The notes under the pieces are model-generated. The model searched no databases and was not told the origin of the DNA. It was given only the letters and a program-made list of their open reading frames with translations. A DNA stretch of 64,000 bases from an uncultured Chitinophaga sp. (lineage in GTDB: Bacteria > Bacteroidota > Bacteroidia > Chitinophagales > Chitinophagaceae): NCBI RefSeq assembly GCF_902168175.1, contig NZ_CABHOU010000092.1, forward strand, positions 62,001-126,000, read 5' to 3'. Position numbers and translations under genes: made by a program. Below are positions 15,728-24,925 of the stretch, in pieces (the first letter of the stretch is position 1; the number at the start of each line of letters is the position of its first letter).

Positions 15728-16759
15728 TTATATCACATCCTGGAACTGCCGCAGGAAACGCACATCGTTTTCGGAGAAAAGACGAAGGTCGTTCAGTTGG
15801 TATTTGAGCATGGTAAGCCTTTCTACTCCGATACCGAAAGCAAAGCCGGTATACTTTTCCGGATCGATGCCGGAGTTACGGAGCAGGTTAGGATGCACCA
15901 TACCGCAGCCCAGTATTTCTACCCAACCGGTGTATTTACACACGTTGCAGCCAGGACCGCCGCAAATAAAGCAGCTCACGTCCATTTCGGCGCTTGGTTC
16001 GGTAAAGGGGAAATAAGAGGGACGGAAACGGACCTTCGCATCTTTGCTGAAAAACTCCTGTACGAAATGATACAAGGTTTGTTTCAGGTCGGCGAAAGAA
16101 ACGTTTTCGGCTATATAAAGGCCTTCAACCTGGTGGAAGAAGCAGTGCGCACGGGCACTGATGGTTTCGTTACGGTATACGCGGCCGGGGCAGATGATAC
16201 GGATAGGCAGGTTGCCCTGTTCCATCACCCTCACCTGAACGGATGATGTATGCGTACGCAACATCCACGCAGGGTCCTGGTTAATGTAAAACGTATCCTG
16301 CATATCACGTGCGGGGTGATTTTCGGGGAGGTTCAGCGCGGTAAAGTTGTGCCAGTCGTCCTCGATTTCGGGGCCTTCGGCAATGCTAAATCCAAGGCGC
16401 TCGAATATATTCACGATTTTGTTTCGTACGATCGTAATCGGATGGCGGGTACCCAACGGGTGTGGCTCAGCGGGCAGGCTCAGGTCAAGACCGGCATCGG
16501 CCGCTGAAGCACCACTGTCTTTCAGGTGAACGAACTCCTCGTATTTACCTTCTGCCAGCTGTTTGAAAGCATTCAGTACCTGGCCGAATTCTTTCTTCTG
16601 CTCGTTAGGCACCTGCTTCATTTCGCCAAAAATGGCTTTTACAATACCCTTTGTGCCGATGAAACGGATACGATACTGTTCCAGTTCGTCGGCAGACGCT
16701 GGCTTAAAGGCCGCTATTTCCTGTTTGTAAGCTTCAATTTGCTGTACTATCTGCTCCAT
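15728..16759 (-). CDS. pheS: phenylalanine-tRNA ligase alpha subunit
   Basis: 343 residues, the usual size. It has the N-terminal coiled-coil region (about 1-85) and the class II catalytic core: motif 2 with FHQVEGLYI, the phenylalanine pocket, and motif 3 GFAFGIGVERLTMLKY. The Cys-rich ICGGPGCNVCKYTGW insertion is common in this family. PheS pairs with PheT (not in the window) to charge tRNA-Phe. First gene of an operon with a hydroxyacyl-CoA dehydrogenase and an epimerase. Its promoter element ends only seven bases before the ATG, so the leader is very short. Confidence 0.97.
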   Translation of the reverse strand: MEQIVQQIEAYKQEIAAFKPASADELEQYRIRFIGTKGIVKAIFGEMKQVPNEQKKEFGQVLNAFKQLAEGKYEEFVHLKDSGASAADAGLDLSLPAEPHPLGTRHPITIVRNKIVNIFERLGFSIAEGPEIEDDWHNFTALNLPENHPARDMQDTFYINQDPAWMLRTHTSSVQVRVMEQGNLPIRIICPGRVYRNETISARAHCFFHQVEGLYIAENVSFADLKQTLYHFVQEFFSKDAKVRFRPSYFPFTEPSAEMDVSCFICGGPGCNVCKYTGWVEILGCGMVHPNLLRNSGIDPEKYTGFAFGIGVERLTMLKYQLNDLRLFSENDVRFLRQFQDVI

Positions 16760-16766
16760 AAGGCAA

Positions 16767-16774
16767 CAAAGATA
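16767..16774 (-). promoter_or_regulatory. promoter -7 element of the pheS operon
   Basis: TATCTTTG on the minus strand, separated from the pheS ATG by seven bases. The transcript would begin at or just before the start codon. Confidence 0.55.
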
Positions 16775-16896
16775 ATTGAATTGAAGATAATTAGCATTTA
16801 ATGACCAAACAGCCCGCCGGCGAAGGTTTTATGGCAAAAAAAGCTTAACTTCTGCCTATAGTAGCGAGAATTGCAGAAAAATTCCACTTCGCCTGA

Positions 16897-16904
16897 TACC
16901 TTTG
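16897..16904 (+). promoter_or_regulatory. promoter -7 element of the GAF-LytS kinase gene
   Basis: TACCTTTG, with a TTG at 16871-16873 (spacer 23, longer than usual). A good AGGAG (16918-16922) precedes the ATG at 16929, which is unusual in this window. Confidence 0.5.
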
Positions 16905-16928
16905 CAACCATAAAACAGGAGTACGCAT

Positions 16929-18221
16929 ATGCCGTCCCTTCCATACATCTTATTTACAGGCCTGCTGCTGATTGCCGTGGTACTGTTATCTATACAACTA
17001 TACCGCTACCGCAACAAACTAAGGGCAGAAGCTACAGTAAACTATTTCGCCACTTCCCTTTTCGGCAAAAACACGGTAGAGGATGTACTCTGGGATGTCG
17101 CCAAAAACTGTATCTCCCAACTGAATCTTGAAGACTGCGTAATATATCTTTTAGACGAAAAACGCGACCGCCTGGTGCAGGTGGCAGCTTATGGCCCCAA
17201 GAACCCTGAACGCTTTGAAATTCGCGACCCGATAGAAATAAAAGTAGGCCGGGGCATTGTAGGCACGGTTGCCCAAACCGGCCGCGCCGAAATTATTGGC
17301 GATACCTCGCGCGATGCACGTTACATCGTAGATGATGAACGTCGCTACTCCGAAATCACGGTCCCCATTTTTTACGAAGGAAAGGTGTTTGGCATTATTG
17401 ACTCTGAACATTCCAATAAGTTTTTCTACACGCCGGAACACTTGTGGCTGCTGGAAAAAATAGCGTCGATATGCGCGGTAAAAATAGGCAAAACAATTGC
17501 GGAGGATACGGCGCAGCAGCGCGAGAAAGAAGTACAGGTATTACATAAACAACTGGCCGAGCTGCGACTGGTTTCACTAAAGTCGCAAATGAACCCTCAC
17601 TTTTTGTTTAACTGCCTTAACGGTATATACAACTGCATACTCACTAACCAGGTTGATAAGGCAACCTCGTATGTTTCCAACTTCGCCAAGCTGCTCAGGA
17701 TGGTGTTGATGCATGCGGAAAAGAATTTCATATCCCTACAGGAAGAAATTGTATTGCTGCAACATTACCTGAACATCGAAGCGCTGCGGATTGACAAATC
17801 GTTCCAATATCATATTCATGTAGACGCACCTATTGATCCCGAATCGCATTTTGTGCCGGGCATGCTTATACAACCGTTCCTTGAAAACGCTATCTGGCAC
17901 GGTTTGATGTTTAAAGACGGCCATCGTTCGCTGAACATCAACTGGCGTAAACCAGCAGAACAAACATTGCTTTGTGAAATTATTGATAACGGAATTGGTC
18001 GCACAAAATCGGCTCAACTCCGCACCAATGGCTTAAAGCAGGGCGCTTACCAATCGCGCGGCATGCAGCTTTGCCTCGAAAGGGTGGAACTATATAAGGC
18101 TTTATTCAACACCAACTTCAGCATCGAAGTATATGATTTGTACGATGATGAAGGCAACGCGCAAGGCACTAAAGTGAACATCAGTTTTATGATGGAACAC
18201 GGTATGGACATGGCCTTATAA
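16929..18221 (+). CDS. GAF-domain LytS-type sensor histidine kinase
   Basis: 430 residues: one N-terminal membrane helix (about 5-25), a GAF domain (about 40-190), a short coiled coil (about 195-215), then a LytS-type kinase with the intact motif KSQMNPHFLFNCLNGI (His224), N box IQPFLENAIWHG (E319, N320) and DNGIGR (353-358). All residues missing in the degenerate kinase at 5.8-6.6 kb are present here. No response regulator lies beside it, so it is an orphan; LytTR regulators such as the one at 5 kb are the usual partners of this class. GAF domains bind small ligands or haem; none can be named. Confidence 0.92.
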   Translation: MPSLPYILFTGLLLIAVVLLSIQLYRYRNKLRAEATVNYFATSLFGKNTVEDVLWDVAKNCISQLNLEDCVIYLLDEKRDRLVQVAAYGPKNPERFEIRDPIEIKVGRGIVGTVAQTGRAEIIGDTSRDARYIVDDERRYSEITVPIFYEGKVFGIIDSEHSNKFFYTPEHLWLLEKIASICAVKIGKTIAEDTAQQREKEVQVLHKQLAELRLVSLKSQMNPHFLFNCLNGIYNCILTNQVDKATSYVSNFAKLLRMVLMHAEKNFISLQEEIVLLQHYLNIEALRIDKSFQYHIHVDAPIDPESHFVPGMLIQPFLENAIWHGLMFKDGHRSLNINWRKPAEQTLLCEIIDNGIGRTKSAQLRTNGLKQGAYQSRGMQLCLERVELYKALFNTNFSIEVYDLYDDEGNAQGTKVNISFMMEHGMDMAL

Positions 18222-18280
18222 CGCATACATACATCCGGTAGTAATTTTAATGATGACCCCAACATTGTAACATTATTAAG

Positions 18281-18373
18281 CCCCCGTTGCGTCGCACTCT
18301 TCAGCGACAAAACTCATCTCATCAAATTTGTTGAACAGAATACCTGTTGTTGAAGAGTGCGACGCAACGGGGG
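18281..18373. repeat. perfect 23-bp inverted repeat, REP-like
   Basis: Arms at 18281-18303 (begins CCCCCGTTGCGTCGCACTCT) and 18351-18373 (its exact reverse complement), separated by 47 bases. It lies between two convergent transcription units. The GC-rich arms differ from the AT-rich surroundings. It could be a bidirectional terminator or an extragenic palindromic repeat present elsewhere in the genome. Confidence 0.75.
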
Positions 18374-18405
18374 ACCAATCGTAGTGCTATCGCCTGGTAC
18401 ATAAT

Positions 18406-18440
18406 TAAAAAAAGAAGGCCGGAGTAAGACTACCCCGGCC
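18406..18440 (-). terminator. terminator of the RND efflux operon
   Basis: On the minus strand GGCCGGGGTA and TACTCCGGCC-type arms (18417-18440) form a strong stem followed by TTCTTTTTTT. It is 54 bases after the RND stop codon. Confidence 0.8.
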
Positions 18441-18494
18441 ATATAGTTAAACCTACAACTGTTACACTGTTTGTAACATTTATCTTTAATTCAG

Positions 18495-21400
18495 TTAGTT
18501 CATCATTTGTGCGGAAGAATGTTCCATTGCATTTTCTTCTGCTTTGTACGGCGCCACCATACGCTGGCGTATCAGGCGTTTCTGCGATATTTTACCGATG
18601 CCCAATTTGGCCATCAGCTTATCTACGATCGCATAAATTACCGGCACTACGATCAGCGTCAGGAACATCGAGCTGATCAAACCACCGATGATAACCCATG
18701 CCAAACCGTTTTTAGTAGCGGCCACACCGCCCGTTGCCAGTGCGATCGGCAACATACCTATTACCATCGCGATGGTGGTCATAAGGATGGGGCGTAAACG
18801 TGCGTGGTTGGCGTGGATGAGCGCATTGTACGTGCTTTGTCCCTGCTCCTTCATCTGGTTGGTAAAGTCCACAAGGATGATCGCATTTTTCGCCACCAGA
18901 CCAATTAACATGATCATACCAAGGATGGTGAAGATGTTAAGCGTGTTGTTGGTAAGCGCCAGCGCCAGCAATGCGCCGATGATGGCCAGCGGGATGGAGA
19001 ACAGTACCACGAAAGGATAGATATAGTTATCGTACAGCGCCACCATGATCAGGTACACCAATACGATAGAGATCAGCAATGCTGCACCCATGGTGCCGAA
19101 TGAGTCGCCCTGGTTTTCGGCATCGCCACCGAACAGGTACGATACGCCCACCGGCTTATGCATTTTATCCAGCGCTTCGCCAAATTCAGCCGCCACTGTA
19201 CCCGAAGGACGGCCAATTACCTGCGACTGTACGTTTACAGAAATTGATTTATCGCGGCGCTCCAAACGGCTCGGGCCAGAGCCTTCAGTAATCGTTGCAA
19301 ACTGCGACAGTTTCACCAATTCTCCTTTGCTGTTTACAAACGAGATAGCGGATACATCGTCGATGTTTTTACGGTTGAAATCGTCGAAGCGGATGTTTAC
19401 ATCATATTCATATTCTCCCTGGCGAAACTTCACTTTACTATCGTCTGCAGTACCGCTGAACGCAGTTTGCATAGTACCACCTACCTGGTCCAGCGTAAGG
19501 CCGAGCGCGCTCATTTTATCACGGTCTACCTGTACGTTAATTTCCGGGTTACCTTCTTCTACAGAAAGTTTCACCTCACTGCTACCCTCGATTTTCCGGA
19601 GTTCGCCCATGGCCTGTTTCGCGAAAGCCATTACCGTGTCGAGGCTTGGGCCCATCACCACCAGATCGATAGGTGCATTTTGCGCCGTACCGAGTATGCT
19701 CACCGGTGTTGTTTTAACTTTAACGCCCGGGAGTTGGTCTTTCAATTCCTTTTTGAGTTTAGCGGCGTAAATATCTGCCGGGTCGGCGCGTTCTGTTGCC
19801 GGCACCAGCATTACGGTAATCTCAGATTTATAAGCCGTGGACTGCGATGCACCGAAACCATCTTCGGAAGTCTGCCCCACAGTAGTGATCAGCGAAGTAA
19901 TTTCCTTTTTATCCTTCAACAGCTGCTCCACCTTACGGGTAGTAAGGTTGGTTTGTTCTACAGAAGCATCCTTCGGCATTTCCAGCATTACGATGAACTG
20001 GCCACGGTCGCCCTGTGGGATAAACTCTCCGCCAATGTAACCTTTGCCTACCAGCATGAACGAAGCAATGAGCAGCACTACAGCCGATACCACCGTAGCG
20101 ATCTTGTGTTTCAGCGCCCATTTCAGGATGCCCGTCATCCAGTTCGTGAATTTCTCCAGTTGTTTTTCGAACCAGAGGATAAACTTCTCGAACATGTTTT
20201 TACCGGTAAGGTGTTCCAGTTTACCAAAACGGCTGGAGAGCAGCGGCACGATCATGAACGATGCCAGCAACGATAGCATGGTAGAGATCATTACCACCAC
20301 GCAAAACTCACGTACGATCATAGATACCAGGCCGTTTGTAAGCGAAATAGGCAGGAACACCACTACGATTACAAGTGTAATGGACGTTACGGTAAACCCT
20401 ATCTCCTTTACACCATCGTAAGCTGCACGTACTTTGTTTTTACCCATCTCCATGTGGCGATAAATATTCTCCAGCACCACGATCGCATCATCCACCAATA
20501 TACCTACCACAAGGGATAAACCGAGCAGCGACATCAGGTTCAGCGAGAAGCCCATCATCTTCATACCAATAAAAGTAGCGACGAGCGACGCGGGGATCGA
20601 AATCATTACGAAGATCGCGTTACGTATACTATGCAGGAACAGTAACATCACTGCCGCCACCAGTACGATCGCGATGATAAGGTCATGGATCACAGAGTCT
20701 GCCGACTCCAATGTGAAATCAGAAGCATCGTTCGCTATTTGAATGCTTACGCTGTTGGCCGCATAATCCTGTTGGATTTTAGCGATGGCCTTCTTCGTTT
20801 CCTTACTTACTTCTACAGCATTGGCATCCGTTTGTTTCTGGATTTTAAGCGCGATCGCATTGATACCGTCGAGGCGGGCAATACGATCAGCATCTTTCTG
20901 GCTATCCTGTACGTCGGCCACATCTGCCAGGCGAATTTGTGAACCGTCTGCGGTAGTGGTAATAACCAGGTCCCGCAGTTGGTCCACGCTTTTGTACTTA
21001 CCGGCAAGCCTTACCAGTATTTGCTGGTCGGTTGTTTTTACCTTGCCGGTAGGAAAATCCAGATTGGCATTGGTAATCGTATTTCTCACCTGTAAAATGG
21101 ACAGTTTATAAGCGTCCAGTTTAGCAGGATCTATATTAATCTGTATTTCACGTTCCTGACCACCAATGATGTTTACCTGGGCAACACCCGGAAGGCGGGA
21201 CAGCATTGGCTGCACTTTTTTATCGATCAGGTCGTAAAACTGTTTGTCGTCCATTTTTGCGGTGGCAGACAGGGTGATGATCGGTAAATCGTCCAGCGAG
21301 AATTTGTTAAGGGACGGCGGTTTCGCGTCACCAGGAAGATCGGCGAGAATTGCGTTTACTTTACGCTGCGCATCCTGGAGGCCCAGGTCCGCATCCGCAT

Positions 21401-21692
21401 CGTTATTCAATTCTACCGTCACGCTGGAAAGGCTTTCAGAAGATTTTGATATGATCTTCTTCACCTTTTCCATGGAGGAAACGGCGTCCTCAATTTTTTT
21501 AGTAACCGTGCTTTCCACCTCCGAAGGTGATGCACCGGGGTACACCGTAGTGATACTTACTACCGGCGATGAGAACTTGGGCAGCAGCTCGTAGTTCAGC
21601 GCCTTGTAGCTGATGATTCCCATGAGCGTAAGGATAGTGAATAACACTACCACCACGGTGGGTCTTTTTATGGATACTTCAGTAATTTTCAT
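18495..21692 (-). CDS. RND multidrug efflux transporter permease (AcrB/HAE1 type)
   Basis: 1065 residues with the duplicated RND plan: TM1, a large periplasmic domain (about 35-330), TM2-6, a loop, TM7, a second periplasmic domain (about 570-865) and TM8-12. The proton-relay Asp pair is in GLSLVVGILVDDAIVVLENIYRH (TM4). The protein exports hydrophobic compounds driven by protons and works with the adaptor and TolC proteins encoded just upstream. It lies last in the operon, after a 155-base gap that contains a hairpin. The HAE1 class usually means drugs, bile-like or aromatic compounds; the actual substrate is unknown. Confidence 0.95.
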   Translation of the reverse strand: MKITEVSIKRPTVVVVLFTILTLMGIISYKALNYELLPKFSSPVVSITTVYPGASPSEVESTVTKKIEDAVSSMEKVKKIISKSSESLSSVTVELNNDADADLGLQDAQRKVNAILADLPGDAKPPSLNKFSLDDLPIITLSATAKMDDKQFYDLIDKKVQPMLSRLPGVAQVNIIGGQEREIQINIDPAKLDAYKLSILQVRNTITNANLDFPTGKVKTTDQQILVRLAGKYKSVDQLRDLVITTTADGSQIRLADVADVQDSQKDADRIARLDGINAIALKIQKQTDANAVEVSKETKKAIAKIQQDYAANSVSIQIANDASDFTLESADSVIHDLIIAIVLVAAVMLLFLHSIRNAIFVMISIPASLVATFIGMKMMGFSLNLMSLLGLSLVVGILVDDAIVVLENIYRHMEMGKNKVRAAYDGVKEIGFTVTSITLVIVVVFLPISLTNGLVSMIVREFCVVVMISTMLSLLASFMIVPLLSSRFGKLEHLTGKNMFEKFILWFEKQLEKFTNWMTGILKWALKHKIATVVSAVVLLIASFMLVGKGYIGGEFIPQGDRGQFIVMLEMPKDASVEQTNLTTRKVEQLLKDKKEITSLITTVGQTSEDGFGASQSTAYKSEITVMLVPATERADPADIYAAKLKKELKDQLPGVKVKTTPVSILGTAQNAPIDLVVMGPSLDTVMAFAKQAMGELRKIEGSSEVKLSVEEGNPEINVQVDRDKMSALGLTLDQVGGTMQTAFSGTADDSKVKFRQGEYEYDVNIRFDDFNRKNIDDVSAISFVNSKGELVKLSQFATITEGSGPSRLERRDKSISVNVQSQVIGRPSGTVAAEFGEALDKMHKPVGVSYLFGGDAENQGDSFGTMGAALLISIVLVYLIMVALYDNYIYPFVVLFSIPLAIIGALLALALTNNTLNIFTILGMIMLIGLVAKNAIILVDFTNQMKEQGQSTYNALIHANHARLRPILMTTIAMVIGMLPIALATGGVAATKNGLAWVIIGGLISSMFLTLIVVPVIYAIVDKLMAKLGIGKISQKRLIRQRMVAPYKAEENAMEHSSAQMMN

Positions 21693-21847
21693 AATACTGT
21701 TAAGTTTGGTGGCCAGATCGGCTGATGGTTTACAACACTGGTATCCAGGTTACGCGGGCAGCTCAGAAAGCGTATACGTATGCCCGCCTCACCGTTTCGA
21801 CACCTCATCCATCAGCCAACCGGCCAAAGAGTTTATCTTGGTTCCTG
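21693..21847 (-). other. gap with stem-loop between adaptor and RND genes
   Basis: GCGGGCA (21754-21760) and TGCCCGC (21781-21787) can pair around a 20-base loop. There is no T run, so this is not a normal terminator. It may stabilise the upstream message or set the adaptor to pump ratio. No gene is seen in the gap. Confidence 0.4.
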
Positions 21848-22912
21848 TTACTTTGCCTGCACGGTTACTTTAGCACCATCTGCCAGGTTAATCTGCCCGC
21901 TGGTGATTACCACTTCGCCTTCATTGAGGCCATCGCGGATTTCCACCTTTTCGCCGAAGATGCGGCCGGCCACCACCTTACGCAATTTGGCGGCATTTCC
22001 TTCCATCACGTACACGGTATTGCTGTTAACACCACCCACAAAGGCTGTACGTGCTATCAAAATAGCAGGGTCCATTTTAGGCATTTCGAACAATGCTGTA
22101 CCGTACATACCGGCCTTCAGAGGTTTGCCGCTTACGTTGTTGATTTCCATTTCCACCGGGTAGTTAAGTGTATTGTCGCCCTTGGAAGCGATGAAAGTAA
22201 TTTTACCCTGGTAACTAACTTCGGGATAAACGTTGCTGCTCACTTTCACCACATCGCCCAGCTTCAGGTTAATTACCTGTGCTTCGGGAACAGACACGGC
22301 CAGTTTCAGGCGGCTTACGTCTACGATGTCAAACATTTTAGTGCCGGGCGAGAGGTAAGAACCCTGTTCTACATATTTTTTATTGATCGTACCCTGGATA
22401 GGCGCCTTCACATAAGTATCCTTTATGCGGCGGCTGGCGGCATCGAATTTAGCCACGGCCAGTTCGTACTGTAGTTTCGTATCGTCGAATTGCTTTTGGG
22501 TTACACCACCGTTTTTCAACGCATTTTCGTAACGCTCCATATCCACTTTCAACTGCTTCATATTTACTTCAGCCGATTTAAGATCGGTACCGAGTAACTC
22601 ATCATCTACACGGGCAATTATGGCGCCCTGGCTTACGAAAGAACCTTCGTCCACCAACAGCTTCGTAATACGGCCAGAGGTTTCGGACAGATAAGTAAGT
22701 TCGCGGAGCGGAGCAAAATTACCGTTCGCATTAAACTGGCGATCGAAGTTGGTACGGGCAGCTTTTTCCACCAGCACAGGTACTTCGCCGCTGTTACTTT
22801 GTTTTACGAACTCCGTTTTTTCAGTATTCTGTTTTTTGTTCGCGCTCAGCTTCCACATGATCAGTGCGAGCGCTCCTATAGTGATAAGGCCGTAAATAAT
22901 TACTTTCTTCAT
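21848..22912 (-). CDS. RND efflux periplasmic adaptor subunit
   Basis: 354 residues. An N-terminal membrane helix (about 5-20) is followed by the membrane-fusion-protein order: a lipoyl half (LTYLSETSGRITKLLVDEGSFVSQGAIIARVDD), an alpha-helical hairpin (about 110-150), the second lipoyl half (APIQGTINKKYVEQGSYLSPGTKMFDIVD), a beta barrel, and a membrane-proximal domain. It is not a lipoprotein; the helix anchors it in the inner membrane. It bridges the RND pump and the TolC channel. It starts nine bases after the TolC gene ends. Confidence 0.94.
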   Translation of the reverse strand: MKKVIIYGLITIGALALIMWKLSANKKQNTEKTEFVKQSNSGEVPVLVEKAARTNFDRQFNANGNFAPLRELTYLSETSGRITKLLVDEGSFVSQGAIIARVDDELLGTDLKSAEVNMKQLKVDMERYENALKNGGVTQKQFDDTKLQYELAVAKFDAASRRIKDTYVKAPIQGTINKKYVEQGSYLSPGTKMFDIVDVSRLKLAVSVPEAQVINLKLGDVVKVSSNVYPEVSYQGKITFIASKGDNTLNYPVEMEINNVSGKPLKAGMYGTALFEMPKMDPAILIARTAFVGGVNSNTVYVMEGNAAKLRKVVAGRIFGEKVEIRDGLNEGEVVITSGQINLADGAKVTVQAK

Positions 22913-22921
22913 GACTTGCGA

Positions 22922-24274
22922 TTAGTTTAAAAGTGTTTTAAGGTTACCGTTGGATTTGATGAGTTCCAGTTCCGCAATCTTATATTCGAGCAGCGCCTGG
23001 TTGTAGCTGTTCTGCGCTTCGGTAAGAGAGGTTTCAGCGTTCAGCAGGTCGGTGAGGTTGGCAAGGCCGGCATTGTAGTTGCTTTGCGTTGTGTTATACA
23101 CCTCATTGGCCAGTTGCACGTTTTCCTTCTGCGATTTAATGGTATTGAGATTGTTTGTTAAACTTAGCTTGGCATTTTCGTATGCTGCAGACAGCTGCAA
23201 TTTTGTATCGTCCTGCATGCGACCTATCTGGCGCAGCGTTACTTCCGACTGCCTAACCTTTGAGCGGCGCGCATAACCATCGAAAATAGGGATGCGCAGT
23301 TTCAGGGAAATGTTAGCCATATCGTACCAAAAAGCAGTGCTGCCACTTTTATATACATCGAACTTATCGCTCATACCGTTGTAAGAATAGCTGCCGCTTA
23401 CAGAGAGCGATGGGTAGTATTCCGCGATGTATGCTTTCCGCTGGAATTGTTGCAGTTCTTCCTGTTTCTTCAACAATTTGAATTCAGTACGGCCAGCGAT
23501 ATCGAAATTGCCGAAATCGATGTTGCCAGATGTTTTTGTTTCCAGCTCCGACATTGCGATTACGGGTAGTTCGATCTGTGTTTCCAACGGCATGCCCATC
23601 GTACTTTTCAGCAGGTTAGTTTGTGTACGCAGCTGGTTTTCCAGTTGAAATTTCTGGGTTTTATAATTCACCAGGTTCACTTTAATCCTGTCCAGGTCTA
23701 TCTTCTTAGCCAAACCATTTTCAAATTGAGTTTGTGTGGTTTGGATAAGTTTGGCCAGCTTATCGATATTGCTTTGCAACACCGTCATACGTTCCTGGCT
23801 AACCAGCAAGTTGTAATACATTCCAGACACCTGGTAGATCACGTTCTCTTCCGACTGTACGGTTTGGATGCGATAGTATTCTTCGCCCGCCTTAGCCGCT
23901 TTGAGTCCGGTGAATACCGACTGATTGTAAATCTGTTGAGAGATATCGCCGGTGATAGCGGTGTTCCAGGTAGTTCCTGATTCTACAGTCAGTACTTTGC
24001 CTGGCTGGCCAAGCGCGTCGCCGGGTAATACGAATACCGGCTTCTTGATGTTGTCCGTCAGGTTGGCATTAGCGTTTATCTGTGGCAATGCCTGCGCCCT
24101 TACTTCCTCCACTTTCAGGCGGCCGAGGTCCTCCTCCATCTTGGTTTGCGCTAACTTATTATTGTTAGCCAGTGCATACTCAAGGGTTTCCTTCAGTGTA
24201 AGTTTTGTTTGTGCGTTCCCGTTGTACACACCTATGCCCAGGAGCAGGGCAAGTGATAATTTCAACCTTTTCAT
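22922..24274 (-). CDS. TolC-family outer membrane efflux protein
   Basis: 450 residues with a signal peptide (cleavage near GNAQ) and the duplicated outer-membrane efflux protein repeat: LTLKETLEYALANNNKLAQ at the start of the first half and long amphipathic helices in both halves (for example AALGITRAE-like QNSYNQALLEYKIAELELIKSNG at the end). It forms the trimeric outer membrane channel of the tripartite pump. It lies 23 bases after the second TetR gene and nine before the adaptor, so all are one transcript. Confidence 0.93.
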   Translation of the reverse strand: MKRLKLSLALLLGIGVYNGNAQTKLTLKETLEYALANNNKLAQTKMEEDLGRLKVEEVRAQALPQINANANLTDNIKKPVFVLPGDALGQPGKVLTVESGTTWNTAITGDISQQIYNQSVFTGLKAAKAGEEYYRIQTVQSEENVIYQVSGMYYNLLVSQERMTVLQSNIDKLAKLIQTTQTQFENGLAKKIDLDRIKVNLVNYKTQKFQLENQLRTQTNLLKSTMGMPLETQIELPVIAMSELETKTSGNIDFGNFDIAGRTEFKLLKKQEELQQFQRKAYIAEYYPSLSVSGSYSYNGMSDKFDVYKSGSTAFWYDMANISLKLRIPIFDGYARRSKVRQSEVTLRQIGRMQDDTKLQLSAAYENAKLSLTNNLNTIKSQKENVQLANEVYNTTQSNYNAGLANLTDLLNAETSLTEAQNSYNQALLEYKIAELELIKSNGNLKTLLN

Positions 24275-24297
24275 GTGCTTTTATTATGGCGTGTGTT

Positions 24298-24912
24298 TTA
24301 TGCTTCGTCTGTTATTTCCAGGTATTTATTAAGTAACTGATGACCCTTTATTGTTGCAACTCCGCATACGAAATGCACCGTTACCTGCTGCATTACCTCG
24401 TGCAAATCAAATTGCTCTGCGGGAAATTGTCTTGGGTTATAAGCCGACTCCAACTGGAGCAGCCGCAAACGGGCCACAATATCTATTTTGATACTTTTTC
24501 TGAAGATGCCTTCCGCAATGCCCTGTTCCAGGTTAGCGCGGATGCTGTTAATGACATAGGTATTTCTGAATTCCTCTACTATTTTCCAGGCATCGGGATG
24601 ATATTTTTCAAGTTCAAAAAGCAGTACAGGGTTCACCGTTTTCACCATTGTTTCTGTTACACGTACAGTGTTCATCAGCAACTCTATCGCATCCCGGGCC
24701 TCGTTGTGGCAGCGTTGCAGCTGGTTTTGCTGATCATCCACCATAAACTGGATCGCCTCTTCCACCATCGCATCTTTATCCTGAAAATGCTCGTATACCG
24801 TTTTCTTGGAAACACCGCATTCCTTCGCAATATCCATCATGGTAACGTTTTTGATACCATACATCCTCATCAGCTTCAGCGTTGTTTCCAGAATCCTGTC
24901 GTGCGTGTTCAT
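24298..24912 (-). CDS. TetR/AcrR-family transcription regulator (second of a tandem pair)
   Basis: 204 residues. The N-terminal TetR HTH (about 5-50) reads NVTMMDIAKECGVSKKTVYEHFQDKDAM; the rest is a helical ligand-binding and dimer domain with no recognisable ligand signature. It starts 13 bases after the first TetR gene and precedes the TolC gene by 23 bases. It differs clearly from its neighbour in sequence, so the pair is not a recent duplication. It may bind the same or a second operator. Confidence 0.9.
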   Translation of the reverse strand: MNTHDRILETTLKLMRMYGIKNVTMMDIAKECGVSKKTVYEHFQDKDAMVEEAIQFMVDDQQNQLQRCHNEARDAIELLMNTVRVTETMVKTVNPVLLFELEKYHPDAWKIVEEFRNTYVINSIRANLEQGIAEGIFRKSIKIDIVARLRLLQLESAYNPRQFPAEQFDLHEVMQQVTVHFVCGVATIKGHQLLNKYLEITDEA

Positions 24913-24925
24913 TCCTCGTCTTTCT

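Noticed and set aside
15650..16246. 198-codon plus frame
   Set aside because: Antisense to pheS and the dehydrogenase gene; no domain.
18281..18373. Insertion-sequence ends
   Set aside because: The arms are only 47 bases apart and enclose no transposase; no target duplication is seen.
19467..20276. 269-codon plus frame
   Set aside because: It lies wholly opposite the RND transporter gene, which has full family motifs; it is the antisense shadow.
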